Assembly: GCA_028622995.1 (NCBI GenBank)
Contig: JAJQJQ010000011.1
Span: 5,332,001 to 5,396,000, forward strand
Source: Panagrolaimus kolymaensis
Lineage: Eukaryota > Nematoda > Chromadorea > Rhabditida > Panagrolaimidae
DNA: 64,000 nucleotides
Reading direction: 5' to 3'
Shown: positions 24,223 to 37,176 of the stretch, in pieces
Position numbering within the stretch: the first letter of the stretch is position 1
How the letters are laid out: each line of letters starts with the position of its first letter
Program-made: the position numbers and the translations under genes
The notes under the pieces: model-generated
Told to the model about the DNA's origin: nothing
Databases searched by the model: none
What the model saw: only the letters and a program-made list of their open reading frames with translations

Positions 24223-24486
24223 CGACAGCTCTGCTTACCTACAACAATTTTGTTTTGGCATTGCGCGCTTGTATCAATGCTTGATTTTGTTCATTGTTTG
24301 TTTTCATTTTTTCATTCATTTTCATTCGACAATCCAGCTTCGCTTTCATTCAGTTGTATGTATTATTTGGTGTTATAATTTAATAAACTTTATTAATATT
24401 TTATTTATCGTTGGTCTCTTTTCGTCGTGATTGTTTTGGTTAAAGGTTAGTTATTTTATTTTATTTGGTTTAGTTGATTCTCGAGT

Positions 24487-25743
24487 ATGAAAACATCACA
24501 AAATACGAGTTTTCCTGATTGTGCAACTTCCTGTGGAGCCATGGGTGAATCACAAGAAGCACTTCCAATTAAAATGACAGAGCCGAAATTACATTATTGC
24601 TCTAGTCAAAAAAACGTCTAAATTTATGCATATTTTAACATTTTTTCTCTCCATGCTTTGTAATTGACAAGAAATTATGTTTTGTTTTCGGGTTTATTAA
24701 TTTCTAATTTTTTTTAGAATAGACGAAATCGAACTATGCCAGATCTTCCATCAAGATTACCAATTCAACGAACTTTAATTGAATGTTTTGCACTTTATGC
24801 TTTTAGAACTTCTGTTGAACTTATCTTTCAATGGCTTGGTCCTGTTAAACAAGGTTTCTTCTGTAATGATCTTTCAATTCAACTGGTAAAAGATGGTTCA
24901 ATTGTAAATCGCCTTGAATTACATGCTTTCATATATTGTTGTGGTTTTTTTCCTATACTCTTTGTTGAACTTTATCGCTTGATTAAATTTGATCCAGAAA
25001 TATGTTACTCAATATGGGAAAGGGGATATGATAAAATGTCACGGTTGGCTATTCGAATTACTATCTTTTATGGTTACTTTCAAGTTAGTTTTATTTAAAT
25101 GATATTTAAAACTATAATTTTTCTTTTTAGCTTGCAATCGTGCTAACTTCGGTATTAACAACAGTAACGAAATTTTCAACTGGACGTCTTCGACCATACT
25201 TTCTTGATGCTTGTAAACCTGATGTCGATATTTCTTCATGCTACAATACTCCAAAATATTTCACTCCTACGAGTTACAATTGTACCGGTAATGATGCTGA
25301 TGTGCTTAAAGCAAGAGTAAGCTTTTTCAGTGGACATGCAGCTATGTCATTAGCATCTGCAACTTTTGCTGTACTTTATCTTCAAGCAAGATTTCCACCA
25401 AATCATCTCAGTCGTTTGATCACGCCATTCTTACAAATGATTTGCTTCGCATCTGGTTTATTTATTGCTTATTCTCGTGTCGTCGATCATAGTCATCATC
25501 CAACTGATGTGTTAGGAGGTATCTTTGTTGGCATTACCATTTCAACGCTTGTTGTAAGTTTTTTATTTGAACATTTGTTAAATCAAAACTGCTTTATGTG
25601 TTGTGTTTATGTTTCTTTTTTTCTCATTACGTCATTTATTTTAGGCCAAATATGTTGCGCAATTATTCGATCCTTCAACTGAAATGGCTACATTATGGAG
25701 ATCCTCAAAATCTGATGAAACTCATGCAACTAAAGTCGTGTAA
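24487..25743 (+). CDS. Phospholipid phosphatase (LPP/PAP2 family)
   Basis: Four exons (24487-24615, 24718-25083, 25131-25553, 25645-25743) encode 338 residues with six predicted membrane helices. The three catalytic motifs of lipid phosphate phosphatases are intact: C1 KFSTGRLRP (residues 179-187), C2 FSGHA with the acid His at 234, and C3 SR-x5-H-x3-D with nucleophile His 287 and Asp 291. An N-linked glycosylation motif NCT lies in the loop between C1 and C2, as in vertebrate PLPP1-3. These plasma-membrane ecto-enzymes dephosphorylate phosphatidate, lysophosphatidate and sphingosine-1-phosphate. The first exon ends at an atypical GTCTAA donor, so the first 43 residues are less certain; ATG 24736 inside exon 2 is a fallback start. 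Confidence 0.92.
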
Positions 25744-26018
25744 TTACTTTTGAATGATTCTTCTGTATGTTATCTATTTAATTGATTTTAATACCGGGTT
25801 ATATTTTTATATTATTTATGTACAATTATGGGAAAATAATACTAATAAAAATATTTTATTGCAACTTTTTTTTTGAATTTTTGAAAGAAGAAAGTACTTG
25901 AGTGAATGAATTTTTATGGCCAAAAAATGCAATCGGGATAAATGAATGAGTCACGAACCGGAAAAGATCAATGAGACTAGTAAAAGAAGAAGATTTATGG
26001 CTGCAGACAATCAACATT

Positions 26019-29000
26019 TTAATCCGATGATGGAACATCGCTATAATGAACTCTTTGAATTGTAAAATAAACTACAATTCCAAGGGTTATTATTGCTACC
26101 TAAAAAACTTTGGATTATTGTAATTATGCTTGTTTACCATAATAAGAAAAGCTTACGGTTATGGTTGCAACAGAAACAAGAGTGAATGCAACTTTCGAAA
26201 CACATACAGCTCCTTCAGGAATGTATTTTTCAATTTTAGTTGCTTCTGCACATTTGGATTTACGTGATGGTGAACCAGGTTGAAGTACTTCAATTTCTTG
26301 GCTCACCGCATCAAAAGAAATGGCTGAATCCGAAGCAAGATAAGAGACAACATCGCGTCTGAAATTAAATAAACAAAGTTAAAGTTTCTATTACAACTTT
26401 TTTATTAGAATCAATACCTTTTTCGAACATGATTCAATGTGGTGCAAATAGGCAATGGACAGGTTCCATCTTCCATAGCTGGTATTAAATTCAATTGGCA
26501 TTGGTAATGAACAATTGGATGTTGAGCAACTCCAAAAACTCGCAAATTCGCTTCCACAAAAGTCTAAAATCTTTATATTTAACAACTCTAATGAAAGCTA
26601 AAATATAAACCTCATTGGTGTAATCCAATTGTGGCATAACTCTTGTATCACTTGAACAACCATCTTTTCCAATTAAATTATGCTCAGAATCATAAGTTTT
26701 TAATAAACAATTGGAAACGAGTAAACAACTTTTGGGTGGAGAATTCAAACACCACCATCGATGTTTTACTACATCTCCAATGGCTGCTTCAACGAGAAGT
26801 TCACCAGCTTCGTTTGTAATATTATAGCCACATTTGAGATGAGATTCAGCTAATGATTCATTTTGAGGATGATGATCTGTGAAATTCGAATAATTTTTAT
26901 CAAATGGAACTCCTTCAGTTAGGAGAAGCGGAGTTTCTCCAGCACCATGTTTCTTAGGTTTTGGACGATTATGCAAACATTTCAAAACATAAATTCGATC
27001 ATCAGCTGTCACAAATTGTGGATGAAATGAAATAAGTACGCTGGTTTCAAGAATTAAACCAGGTAGTGTTAACGAACTAAAAATTTTTGGTATTGGTAAA
27101 AGCTGAATTTCAAATTGAATGTTTTACCGTATTCGATTTACTTGACAATCTTGATGTGGAACTAATAATTCTATTTGATTATTTGTAACTAAAACTTGAT
27201 AACAAAATCTATTTGGTGCATATCTAACATTTACATGACCCGTAAAAGTTTTATTCGTTTTCCATTTAGCATATATTGCATCAGCGGCGCAACTGTAAAA
27301 AAAGGAAAAAATATATTATTATGAATATTTCTTTGAAGAATCTCTAAAGCGACTAAATAAGAAATTGGAATAATTCTTAGAGCTTCTTTCGTAAAACAAA
27401 ATATCCAAAGAATTTAGGAACACTTTTATAACTAATGTTAGTTTACGAATTCTTTGATTGCAAATTTAAAAAAATTCTGATTTCGAAAAAAACTCTTCAA
27501 AAACTATTTTTTAAGCTTTCCAGTCAATCAAGTGCTTCAAAATCTGTGACACTTTATTGAAACTTTAAGCTTCCTTTGTATATACTTTATTTTTTAGTTA
27601 TGCATAACTTTTTTTCTCCTTCTCAACATTAAGCTCCCATTTCTTTCTTAAAGCTTTTTGCTGCTGCTGCTGTCATAACCTATTGTCCTTAAACTTTTTT
27701 TTTGAAAGTGCAAATTTGATTTCCGTTTTTTTCTTTTTTGCTTTTTATCCCAAACCTTTTTTTTTCGGACAGTATATCTAAATTTGATTATAAAGCCGTT
27801 TTCATGCATGAAAGAATAAATCAAGCCTCTTTTTGAAGAAAAAAAAGTTTCAATAGCTCCTTCATCTTCGTTAATTGCATCACATCGGAAGCTTTTTGTC
27901 ATCATCGCTTCTTTTTAACCCTTATTTTCTTAAAATGCCCTTAGGGGACTTATTGCTTCCTGTAGTTGTGATTGTTATTATTGTTGTTGAACACAATCAA
28001 TCTTTTCAAAAAAATGCACGCGAAAAAAATGATAAAAAGTTGAGAGTTTGTAAAAAAAAGTAATAATAAGTTTTTTTGTCGCTGGTCCTCAAAAAGAGGC
28101 ATGATTAAATTCAAGAAGCTCCGGATGCAGGAAATTAGAGAAGAAGAAGACGCGTGCTTCATCTTAAATAGACTTTTTAAGGACCCATTTTGTTTGTCGT
28201 CGTTTTTAAGTTTTTTGGGTGACACATTATTGCATTTTTTACGAGTAAAAAAATAATATAACGAGATAAAAAAGGTTTTAAGTTATGAATAAAAGCAGTG
28301 TCCAACTTTAAGTTTTCGTTGATGAAAAAAAGTATACTATTTTTGTTCTTCAAAAGTAAACTATAAAAAAAAAAATTAAGCGCTTTAGTTAATTTTATGT
28401 TTTTCTGCTAAAGCTTGACTTCAGACTTGTTTAAATAAAATGGAAACGTGAGAACCAAAGCTCTTTTTTTATCCCCAAATAGCTTTTCGAAGACGAAAAA
28501 AATGAAGTGAACGGCATACTAAAAAATTTTGTTTGTTTTGAAGGCAAAATGGAAAAGAGATAAAATTTGCAAATTTTATCATTGATTAATTTAAAGTTTG
28601 CTAGTTTTTACAGTATTGGAAAGCGAATAAAAATATATGAATTGTTGAATAGGTTAGAATGGAACTCTAAAGATGAATCATAAAAGCTTTACAATGGTTT
28701 CGATAAAATATTTCGTAATTTATTTGAGTCATTCTCAATTTTTAGTGGATAAAAATCTTAAAAATGAACTTCTAAAGTATTCAATCTTACTCGAAAAATT
28801 ATGGGAATAATTAAAAAAATTAACAAAAAGAAATCATCACAACGATTTAGTAAAAAAAAATTTAAAAGCAAATAAAATTCATAAACAATAATTTTTTATA
28901 CTCACCTAATAAAAGGTTCACCAACAACATTATTCATAACATTTTCCTGGCATAATACGGAAGAAGTAAACAAATATAAAAATATAAAAATTTTATAATA

Positions 29001-29216
29001 ATAATAATAAATTTTCGATGTTGGCACGATTCCATAATGCCTCAAGCAATTTGATGGCTCGTGGTTGTTATCTTTTTGAGATAAAGCAACACCCGAATTA
29101 CTTCTACTATTTTGACATTCATATATCATAGAATTGTCATCATCATTTCTGCTTCTTCTGATATGATAGGAACTTGAATAATTATTACTGGTGCAAGGTT
29201 GTTGGTGTTCCATCAT
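26019..29216 (-). CDS. ZP-domain (cuticlin-like) transmembrane protein
   Basis: Six exons (29216-28906, 27292-27128, 27076-26611, 26563-26418, 26358-26157, 26099-26019) splice in phase to 456 residues. The ZP domain runs from about residue 105 (CAADAIYAKWKTN) past FTGHVNVRYAP, ending with the Cys-rich block PLPICTTLNHV. A furin-type site HVRKRRD follows, then a hydrophobic membrane segment (FTLVSVATITVAIITLG) and a short tail: the standard ZP-protein plan, in which cleavage releases a polymerising ectodomain. In nematodes such proteins build cuticle or other apical matrix. Oddities: the signal sequence-like stretch (IFIFLYLFTSSVLC, after five Tyr) begins only about 80 residues from the first Met, and intron 1 is 1.6 kb in a gene whose other introns are about 50-60 bp. 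A trans-splice-like acceptor precedes the ATG (exon start 29230). Confidence 0.88.
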
Positions 29217-29230
29217 TTTATGTTCCGGAA

Positions 29231-32200
29231 CTACATCCAAAAAAATAAAAGAGAGATATTTCAACAACGTACCCAATTCCACAAGCTTTTTTTTCCAAAG
29301 AGATTCAAAGGCAATGGAAAATTTAAGGCGTGGTCGGTCAGTTAGTTTGTCTCCTTGCCATCAATGGTCACTCTGTTTTTTTTCACTTGAAACCAAGTTC
29401 TTTTTTTACGTCTTTTTTTTCTGTTGGCTGCTTCTAAAATAACATTTCAAAAAAAAAATGAAGAAGAAGCAAAATGAATGATAAAAAAAGGCTTGTTGAC
29501 GACGACGACAACCAAAAAACTCGTAAAGTAGCGACAATTTGATTTTCGAATGATTGCGCGATGACGCCTTCTGTCGCCGCCGACGCTAACTGCCTCGAAG
29601 GCCAAGACTGGTTTAAATCCAAAATAAAATAAATGTTAACAACAAGATTTTATTCAAACCAATAATGAGTTATTTTACGTAAAAAAAAGAATAAACATTC
29701 GAGGCAAAAAAGAAAAGAAAAAGGAAAAGAAACACGCAATCGTTTTGCTGCTTTTGAATTTTCTGCTTCTTTGAAAGGCAAAAACAATCCAAACGAAAAG
29801 AAAAAGACAGAAAACCTGATTTATCGCGCGAACGGTAATTAATCATCGACTATGGAAGGGGAGAGTGAATAGAGCTCCTCCAACATCAAAAACTTTTTGA
29901 CATGCCGTGTCGCTTCCTAAAAAAATGGACTCTCTCTTTCAGAGCAAAAGGAAAGGATTTTTGCAACAAAAAAAAGCAATTGACTGGAAAAGTATGTATT
30001 TTTTTTAAGGATGACAGTTTTTGGGATTTAAAGAATGAATGAACAAATATGGAAAAAATGAAATCAAAAAAAGTGAAATTTTATAGACTGAAAAATTTAT
30101 TTCTCCAAAAATATGAAAATAGTGGACCAGCCGGAGTGTTATTGAGAAGAGGAGAGAAAAAGGGAGATGAGGCAGAAAAATGATTGAAGCTTAAAATAAT
30201 TTTGCTGTCAGTTATAAACTCTGTCATTAGCAGTCAAATGCTGGGAATCTCAGAAACTCAACAAAAAATAAACTTTAATAATTCATTGAAGAAAGTAACT
30301 CAAACGACCATTGAAAAAACTGCTTTGAATGACAATGTTTCGTCCAAAATAAATTAACTATTTCGTATATTACAGTATAATATTTTTATAAAACTTTTAT
30401 ATAAATATTTTTTAAACATTTCAAAAACTTTCACTTTTCAAGAAAAAAATCATTTGTTATTCCTCCAGAAGCTTTCCTTCATTTTCTCTCTCTCTCAAAT
30501 TAATCCCTCAAATTCAACCTAATTTGTTTGACAGTTGATCCTCCTTTTCCGTCATCCTATTTCATTCCTATTTCGAATATTTTTTTTGGAGCTTCCTCGA
30601 TTTTTCAGATTTGAAACATCAACCAACCAACTTTTTTTTTCATTGTAAAAAACTACAAAAGATTTCCATTTCTCTATTTTTTTCTTTTCACTTTCAAAGA
30701 CATTTTTCTTTTTCAAAAATCCCTTCGTTCAATTTATTGTAATGACCCTCGCTCACTTGCTCGCTTGAACCCAAAAAAAAGAAGTAATCAAAAAAATTCT
30801 CAAATCTCTCGCATTTGCTTTACAACAAAAAAGAAAGGATTAATCGCGCAAATGAATATTTTTTTTATAAAAAAAAATACAAGAAAAATGCCATTCAAGT
30901 AAGTGGGAGTTTTTTGGAAGAGGGAAGAAAAACAACATTTGTTAATGGTCTTCGAACCACCACCATCGCCGCTGCCACATCTTGAACTCATTTGTTTTTG
31001 TCCATTGTTTTTGCAAAGAGAATTTTGTGGTCAAAAACAAAACTGTTAAATTTTTAGTATTTAAAATAATAAAATTTGTAATTAGATATTTTTATTAATA
31101 AAAAAGCGAAAAAAGTAAACACAGGTTGGAAATAGCAGCAAACTATGCATGGTCAATGCTTCAGGGAGATAGGCTTTTTGTTGACTTTTTGACGATGCTC
31201 TTCTTTTCACACAATTTTTTTTGACCCATGAGAATTTAAAATGAATTTATTTTAAGCACCAAAAAATTTATTTTATAGAGAAAGAAAATAAAAAAAGAAA
31301 CAATAAAAATAAAAATAACTACGGTTGCTATATATTTTTTATCTTTTTTAGAGAAAAAAAAGTGTTTATATCATCGCTTACTTACTTGCTACTATGTAGG
31401 ACTTTACTATATATTTTTTCTAAAATGGAATAAATCATTCAAGCGCCATTATTATTTTGTTGAAATAACCAATTTCAAATTTAAATTAGCTTCAATTTGT
31501 CGTTGTCGTTCTCACCTGGGCATTATATATTTATTTAAAAAAATTTAATTTTCATTTTCCTCTTTCTCTCCCAGGCTCGAAAAAGGTTGGCTCAAGGTAA
31601 TCCTTTTTGCTGCTACAGTTTAGTTGCTTTTGTTTTTGCGCAACCTCGACAGGTTAGTTGCTAAAGGCAAGGCACAAAACAATTAAGTTTTTAACGAAAA
31701 AATTGTTTAGCATAATTTTACTTTTTAAGCAGGTTTAAAAAGCTCATGATTTTTTGTTTGGTTTGGTAGTTTTGGCTCAAACAAACAAAAGCGGAATCCA
31801 TTTAATTACACGTTTCGTTTGAAACCAACAAATGAGAGAAAATGAAAGAGGTTTGTTAGAAAAAGAAGGAAAAGGCAGGTTTTTCAACAAATGGCCCCCG
31901 TTATTTTTTTACATGAATAATAATCAAGTAAAGAAAAAAAACAACAACGAAACATAGAAAGAGAAAAATCGGAAGGAGACAGACAAAAAAATAAGGGTTT
32001 GAAAATGAACGGAAAAAAGAGGTTGAATCATGGAACAAGGGAAATACCAATCAAAAAAACACCAAAGCAATAAAATTCCAGAAATGATCAATATTGTTTT
32101 TCAAAAAATTGGTTAAAATCACGAGCTTTTTAGCAGCTAACATCTTTGATGTTTTACAAACAGTAAAAAAAAACAAGGAAAAAATCAAACGATGTAAGCG

Positions 32201-33360
32201 AGAAAAACAAATCAACAAAGGTTAGATACGCAAAAAAAAAATCGAGGCTTGGCGCCAACTAACTAACTCTAAAGATGAAAGAGCGGTGAATGGTTTGAAT
32301 AACATTAAAATGGTTTATGATATTTATTATTAAAAGTTCAGAGAAAACATCAAAAAATAGCGCTTTGAAGTTGCTTTGATATTATTTGTTATGTGAACCA
32401 AGAATAGAATGGCACCAAGAAGGTGTAAGCGATGGCACCTAATGTCTCATTGGTGTAATTTAAAATAGCAAGAGAAAAAATAATAGACTTGCAACAGGAG
32501 AAGTCGGTGCTACTCAACGATAGCCGTCTTCAACCTGGGTTCTAGAAAATAATTTACTCGAAGTCACAATATTTTATTTCACTTTGGCTATATATTTTTT
32601 TTAAGCTACCGTTTACTAACAACTTCAACAACCTTTTAAGATTACACAAAATATTTTTGCTTTACACAAGAAAATAGAAAACTAATTATGCAACCGTTAG
32701 AAAAAGAAAGAAAAATTTTTCACTTCCACTCAATCCATCGACCATCTAGAAAAAAAATGCAATAAAAGCATTTTGACATTTGATCGCAAAGAGAAAAAAA
32801 TACCGTTCAATAAAAAAACATTGCTTTTTTACTTTTGCCGTTATTATTGGAAACACGGAAAGCGAGAAAAGCTAAGAAGAAGAAGGAAAAAACATAAATA
32901 ACAAAAACAACATTTGTGGAAAGCAAAACTATTCTTTTACAAACTTTTTTCTCTCTTTCTTTTTGTTTTTCTTGCGCATTTTTTTTTTCATTACTAATAA
33001 AAGCTTTCAAACAAAAACATTTATCGAAGAAAAAGCAAGAAAGCAATAGCAAAAATTAGCATTTTTTCGTCCCATTTCAAAAAAAGCAGCGATGTTTTTT
33101 GTATTAGAAAAATGAAAGCAAACAAAAGCACTCATTTCTTTCTTTTTTTGGAGTTGTTTCAATTCTTTTTTTGGGATCTCCCATTTTTAGGCTTTCATTT
33201 GCTGCTCATTTTTTGTTTTATGACACTTTTTTTTAATAATAATAATAATATTTACGTTTACGTTGATTGATTTTTAAAGCTTTCAAAGCAAAGAAAAAAA
33301 TAATGTTTAAATAAAATTAGAAAAAAGTATATATCTATCGTGCTATTGCTTAAGTACTTT
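29231..33360. other. 4.1-kb gene-poor stretch
   Basis: Upstream of the ZP gene (-) and downstream of the Srsx gene (-). No exon could be supported. There are small GC-richer islands around 29530-29600 and 30950-30985 within A/T-run sequence. It presumably holds the ZP gene promoter. Confidence 0.45.
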
Positions 33361-34569
33361 TTAAAAAACGGATATGTGATTTTGATGATTCGATATATGA
33401 TTGTTGTTATGTTTGCTGTAGTTGGATACTTTAAAATTAAAATAATGTCCAAATCCAAGTGAACGAAGGATTAATTTAGAGTAACGTTGAATATCGGGAT
33501 GTTTGCAAAGGTAAAGGAAAACATTTAAGGCTGAATTCAGCGCTGCGCCCATTCCAAATCCCGTTGTGATTACTCCAGCCATAGTATTATCGAAATGACC
33601 AAACTGAAATAAACGAAAGGCAATATTTATTTAAAAGATTTTTCTCACTTTTCTTTTTTTGCTTTGTTTGCGGGAAACAATAGACACTTATACTTACCAT
33701 TGTTAGAATTAAAAATGTCAAAGGTAAACACCAAAATAATGCATATGCGAGAAGAACTAATGAGATTGAAGTGAATACTTTAAGTTGGACACGAGTTTGT
33801 TTAATTAGGGACATACGAAATTTTATTAATATTACGGTAATTATATATGAAACTAAAAAACGCTTTTTAAATGTGGGGTGAAAGAGTAAAGTTACGATAA
33901 ATAGCTGCAGCACAAATAACACCAAAAATCATTAAATATGCTCGAAATAAAGGCCCTGCAGAAGATCCAGCTGAACAATTATAAGTTTCATCCAGTGAGT
34001 GTAAACCATAAAAAGTTACAAAAATATATCCCAAGCAGATAAGAATGCAGCCAATTAAAGTAATATAGCATAATAGTTTTGAGGTCATGTTATAATATTT
34101 TGTTGGATTCCATATTGCCCAAAGTCTATCCAATGCTAAAGCTAATACAATGAGTTGCTCAGAAAAAGTTCCAAAGCCTTGAATCAAAGCTAAATATGAG
34201 CATGTTGTTTTGTTGAACACTACGATTCCATTTGATAGCGATAATGAAGCTTGAGTAGCTCGAGAAAAATAACCAATCCCTGAAATTCAAGAAAAATTTT
34301 AAACTTCCATTTTTTCTCAAAAATCTCCATGACACTTGAGAGAAAGAAAAAAAGAAACCTATGAGTAAATCTGCTACAGCTTGCATAGCGATAAGTTGAT
34401 TACATTGGGACCTTCGAAATTTTTTAAATTTAATTGCAATAAAAATAAACCATCCATTTCCCAAAATAGCAACCACAGCCAAAAAATATCTAACATAATT
34501 AAGCACAGATAAATTATCCAAAATAAATGGAACATTTGTTGGTGATAAAATTATTGGATTTGAAGCCAT
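33361..34569 (-). CDS. Srsx-class serpentine chemoreceptor
   Basis: Four exons (34569-34359, 34279-33896, 33852-33698, 33603-33361) encode 330 residues with seven hydrophobic helices. TM1 has the GNGWFIFIAIKFKKFR motif, TM2 the NQLIAMQAVADLLIG motif, and the end of TM3 reads LALDRLWAIWNPTKYY, the DRY-equivalent of the Srsx class (rhodopsin-like, with a DRL motif). TM7 carries NSALNVFLYLCKHPDI, the family form of NPxxY. These are nematode-specific G-protein-coupled receptors, mostly in chemosensory neurons. The tail is Asn/His/Ser-rich and probably cytoplasmic. Class assignment is by motif pattern; ligand unknown. Confidence 0.88.
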
Positions 34570-35419
34570 TATTTTGTTATTCAAAAAAGTGGAATAAAAC
34601 TATTTCAGAAAACTTGTGAAATATGTTTAATTTTATTAAGAAAGTGTCACACTAAAAAAATGAGCGTTATTTTTTTTAATCAAAGATTGACCAAAATACT
34701 TGAAATATTTTTGAAATGCGAGAAGGGATTCAAATGTTCATCTTTTTTTCCATTCATCCAACAAAAAAAATTGATATACTAATACAGACAATAAGAGATG
34801 ATTACGCTTAAAATAGAAAGAAATTACTTTGCATTTTTTAGATTCAACATTGAAACGTAACCAAAAATTAAAGAATTACGCAAAAGAATAACGTGACCAA
34901 ACAAAAAGTACAAAAAAAAACTGTAATTTAAAAAATAAACATTGAAGGATTTTACCGGTGATAATTTATGGAAGTTTGAAGTGATACAAACTTGGTATTA
35001 AAAATGTATATTTTCAACTTAAATACCGACAATGATATTAACTTCTTTGTAAAAAAAAATGCGAAAATTAGTCAATAATTTTATTTTTCTCTTTTTTTTC
35101 TAAGGCTTTAAAGTTTATTATTTTATAATATTAATAATTACGTAAATAAGAGTTTGTCTGTAGGTACATGCTTTCTTTAAATTCATGCAAATAAATCTGC
35201 AACGCTTGAATAAATTTCCAAGCCTTATCAAAAAAAAACTATAGGTCAAAACTAAAAGTAAATTTCTTTTTATTTATGATAAAACAAATTTATATTATTA
35301 TAAAAATTAGTTGCGAATAATAGTTTCAAAATATTGGTATTACAAAATAATTTTTAAAAAAAGACATGATAAATTAATTCATGAAAAAGAAAAAATAGCA
35401 CATAGAAAAAAAATTTATA
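34570..35419. other. Intergenic, no gene seen
   Basis: AT-rich sequence between the Srsx start and the 3' end of the next minus-strand gene. No coding or structural signal stands out. Confidence 0.4.
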
Positions 35420-36556
35420 TTATAAATTTTGTAATAAAATTTCTCTAAGTGATTCACCTTGCTTTGGGAAGTGTTGTCTCAAAATTTTTAAATACGATAT
35501 CAAGCTTTCATAGAAATAAGCCTTTTCACTTTTAACACCATCCATTACAGCATCATGTATTCCAGCATATGACATATAATCTGATTGACAAATAAATAAA
35601 CGACCATTTTTAGGACGTAAAATTAATTTAGCTTTACCATCACCAAATTTTCGAGAGATAATTTTTTTATCACCATGCAAAATTTCTAGCAAAACTCCAG
35701 AGTTATAAAGGTTCATTTTCATTAAATAATTATTGATTGTTTCAGTAATTTTAGGCGCAACACTAATGGGTAATGGATAACCATATTTGATTGCCGTTTT
35801 TAAAAGGTTAGTGTTTATTGGTTGAATTTCAAGGCAAGCATGAATGGTTTGAATTAATTCTTTAAATAAAAATACAGCTTTTTGTTTTGATTTATTTGTT
35901 TCATTGTAATCGGTTAAAGCTTGTTTGAGACTTTTATCTTCATGATTAAAATATGCATCGGAAGCACTGGGTGGCAACTGTTTATCTTTCAAACTTTCAT
36001 AAAAGGATAAAATCAAGGAAGTTGTTGGTTGAATGAAAGATTGATTGATTGCTACCTTTGTGAAATCCATGAGCAAATCTTTCAAGTTGGAAATATCTAA
36101 ATTTTTTTATTAATATTCTTTTATTTTTGCTGGACTCTTAAAAAACCAAAGTCTACCTTTCGATATTTTCTCGATTTCAGTATTATCCGAATCATAACCT
36201 TCATCTTCACGTAACTTTTCAATTTCTTCAAATATTGCATCAATTGAATCTTCCAAAAAGTAAAATCTACTTGAAACATGTTCCATAAAAGTAACATCTC
36301 CCAAATCAACATCATCGTCTTCTTCTCCTTCACTGTTTATTAAAATTTTATAATATTCTGTTTGCTTTTGCCATGCACCAAATTTCAAAAGATTATCAAG
36401 TTCAGTTTTAAATGTTTTAATTGAATGACCTTTTGATAATAGTTTTACAACTATATCTGATTCAATTTTTGGATGAGATTTAAGTTTTGTTTCAATAAGT
36501 GGTTGAATTGCGGATTGAATGTGGGGTCGATGGTCTTCAATATGTTTTTGAATCTT
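35420..36556 (-). CDS. Unrecognised protein, 5' end unresolved
   Basis: Two exons (36556-36157 and 36096-35420) join through a GTAGAC donor and AATTTAG acceptor, and the 359 codons remain open to the stop. I do not recognise the family. Visible features are a basic amphipathic N-terminal part (KIQKHIEDHRPHIQSAIQPL), an acidic stretch (EGEEDDDVDLGD), Glu/Lys-rich helices that may form coiled coils (IDAIFEEIEKLREDEG), and a C-terminal domain with KAKLILRPKNGRLFICQSDY. No signal peptide or membrane segment is seen. There is no ATG before the first acceptor, so a first exon lies upstream. A coding-looking AT-rich segment at 36613-36650 and a good CG|GTAAGT donor at 37265 are candidates, but I could not connect either in frame. 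A GC-rich MITE sits at 36810-37256. Confidence 0.55.
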
Positions 36557-36917
36557 CTAAAAAAAAGTTGGGATTGTTTGTTTTTTATTTCTTCATAAAA
36601 AAAGCTAACCTTAATTATTTCATTTTTATTATTATCTTTTTTAGTTTCTTCTTTATTTATTCAATGAAATGTGATTAATATTGAATGTCTAAAAGCAGGT
36701 CTACTCTCTAGGGTTCTCAAAAAATACCTTAATGTGTAAAATGTCCACGTTTTGATTGTAAAAATGTAACGGTTTCGAAGATTGTTTGTTTGTATGTTTA
36801 GTTTGAGGGTAGTGTTCATTCCCCCCCCCCCCCCCGTTTTTGGAAAAAGACGGGGACGGGACGGGGAACTTTTTTGACGGGGAATCCCCGCGGGGAAAAG
36901 GCGGGAAATTTTTTTAG

Positions 36918-36944
36918 ACGGGGAGTCCCGCGGGGACTCCCCGT
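36918..36944. repeat. Palindrome in left half of the GC-rich MITE
   Basis: ACGGGGAGTCCC pairs perfectly with GGGACTCCCCGT around a GCG loop, giving a 12-bp all-matched, mostly G-C stem. Confidence 0.85.
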
Positions 36945-37176
36945 TCCCGTTCCCCGCGGGGAATTACGGGGAATTTCATTATAAATTTTTCTTAAATTGG
37001 GTTATTGCCTCAAAAATGCCTTTTTTAATGTAATTTGGTGTTATTTAGATGTTTTAAGCCATTTGGAAAGAGTTTAGATTATTATTAACGAATTTTGAAA
37101 AATATTCAAATTTTTAGACGGGGAAAAATTATCGGCGGGGATTCCCCGCGGGGAAAATGACGGCGAAAAAATTTCG

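Larger units (their letters stand above)
22423..24233 (-). mobile_element. Decayed hAT-superfamily DNA transposon
   Basis: Terminal inverted repeats CAGTGCTGTCGAAT (22423-22436) and, on the other strand, CAGAGCTGTCGAAT (24233-24220) differ at one base and fit the hAT start rule YARNG. Each end continues into a 170-200 bp array of TTCGAA palindromes. Between them, on the minus strand, are a BED-type zinc finger and a hAT C-terminal dimerisation domain. At 1.8 kb the element is too short for a complete hAT transposase, so it is an internal-deletion relic. The 8-bp flanks (CTGACGAG left, CTTACCTA right) are not a convincing target duplication. Confidence 0.8.

Noticed and set aside
23932..24430. 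Plus-strand frames over the right TTCGAA array
   Set aside because: Three overlapping frames are all open because the palindromic repeat lacks stop codons; no protein-family signal.
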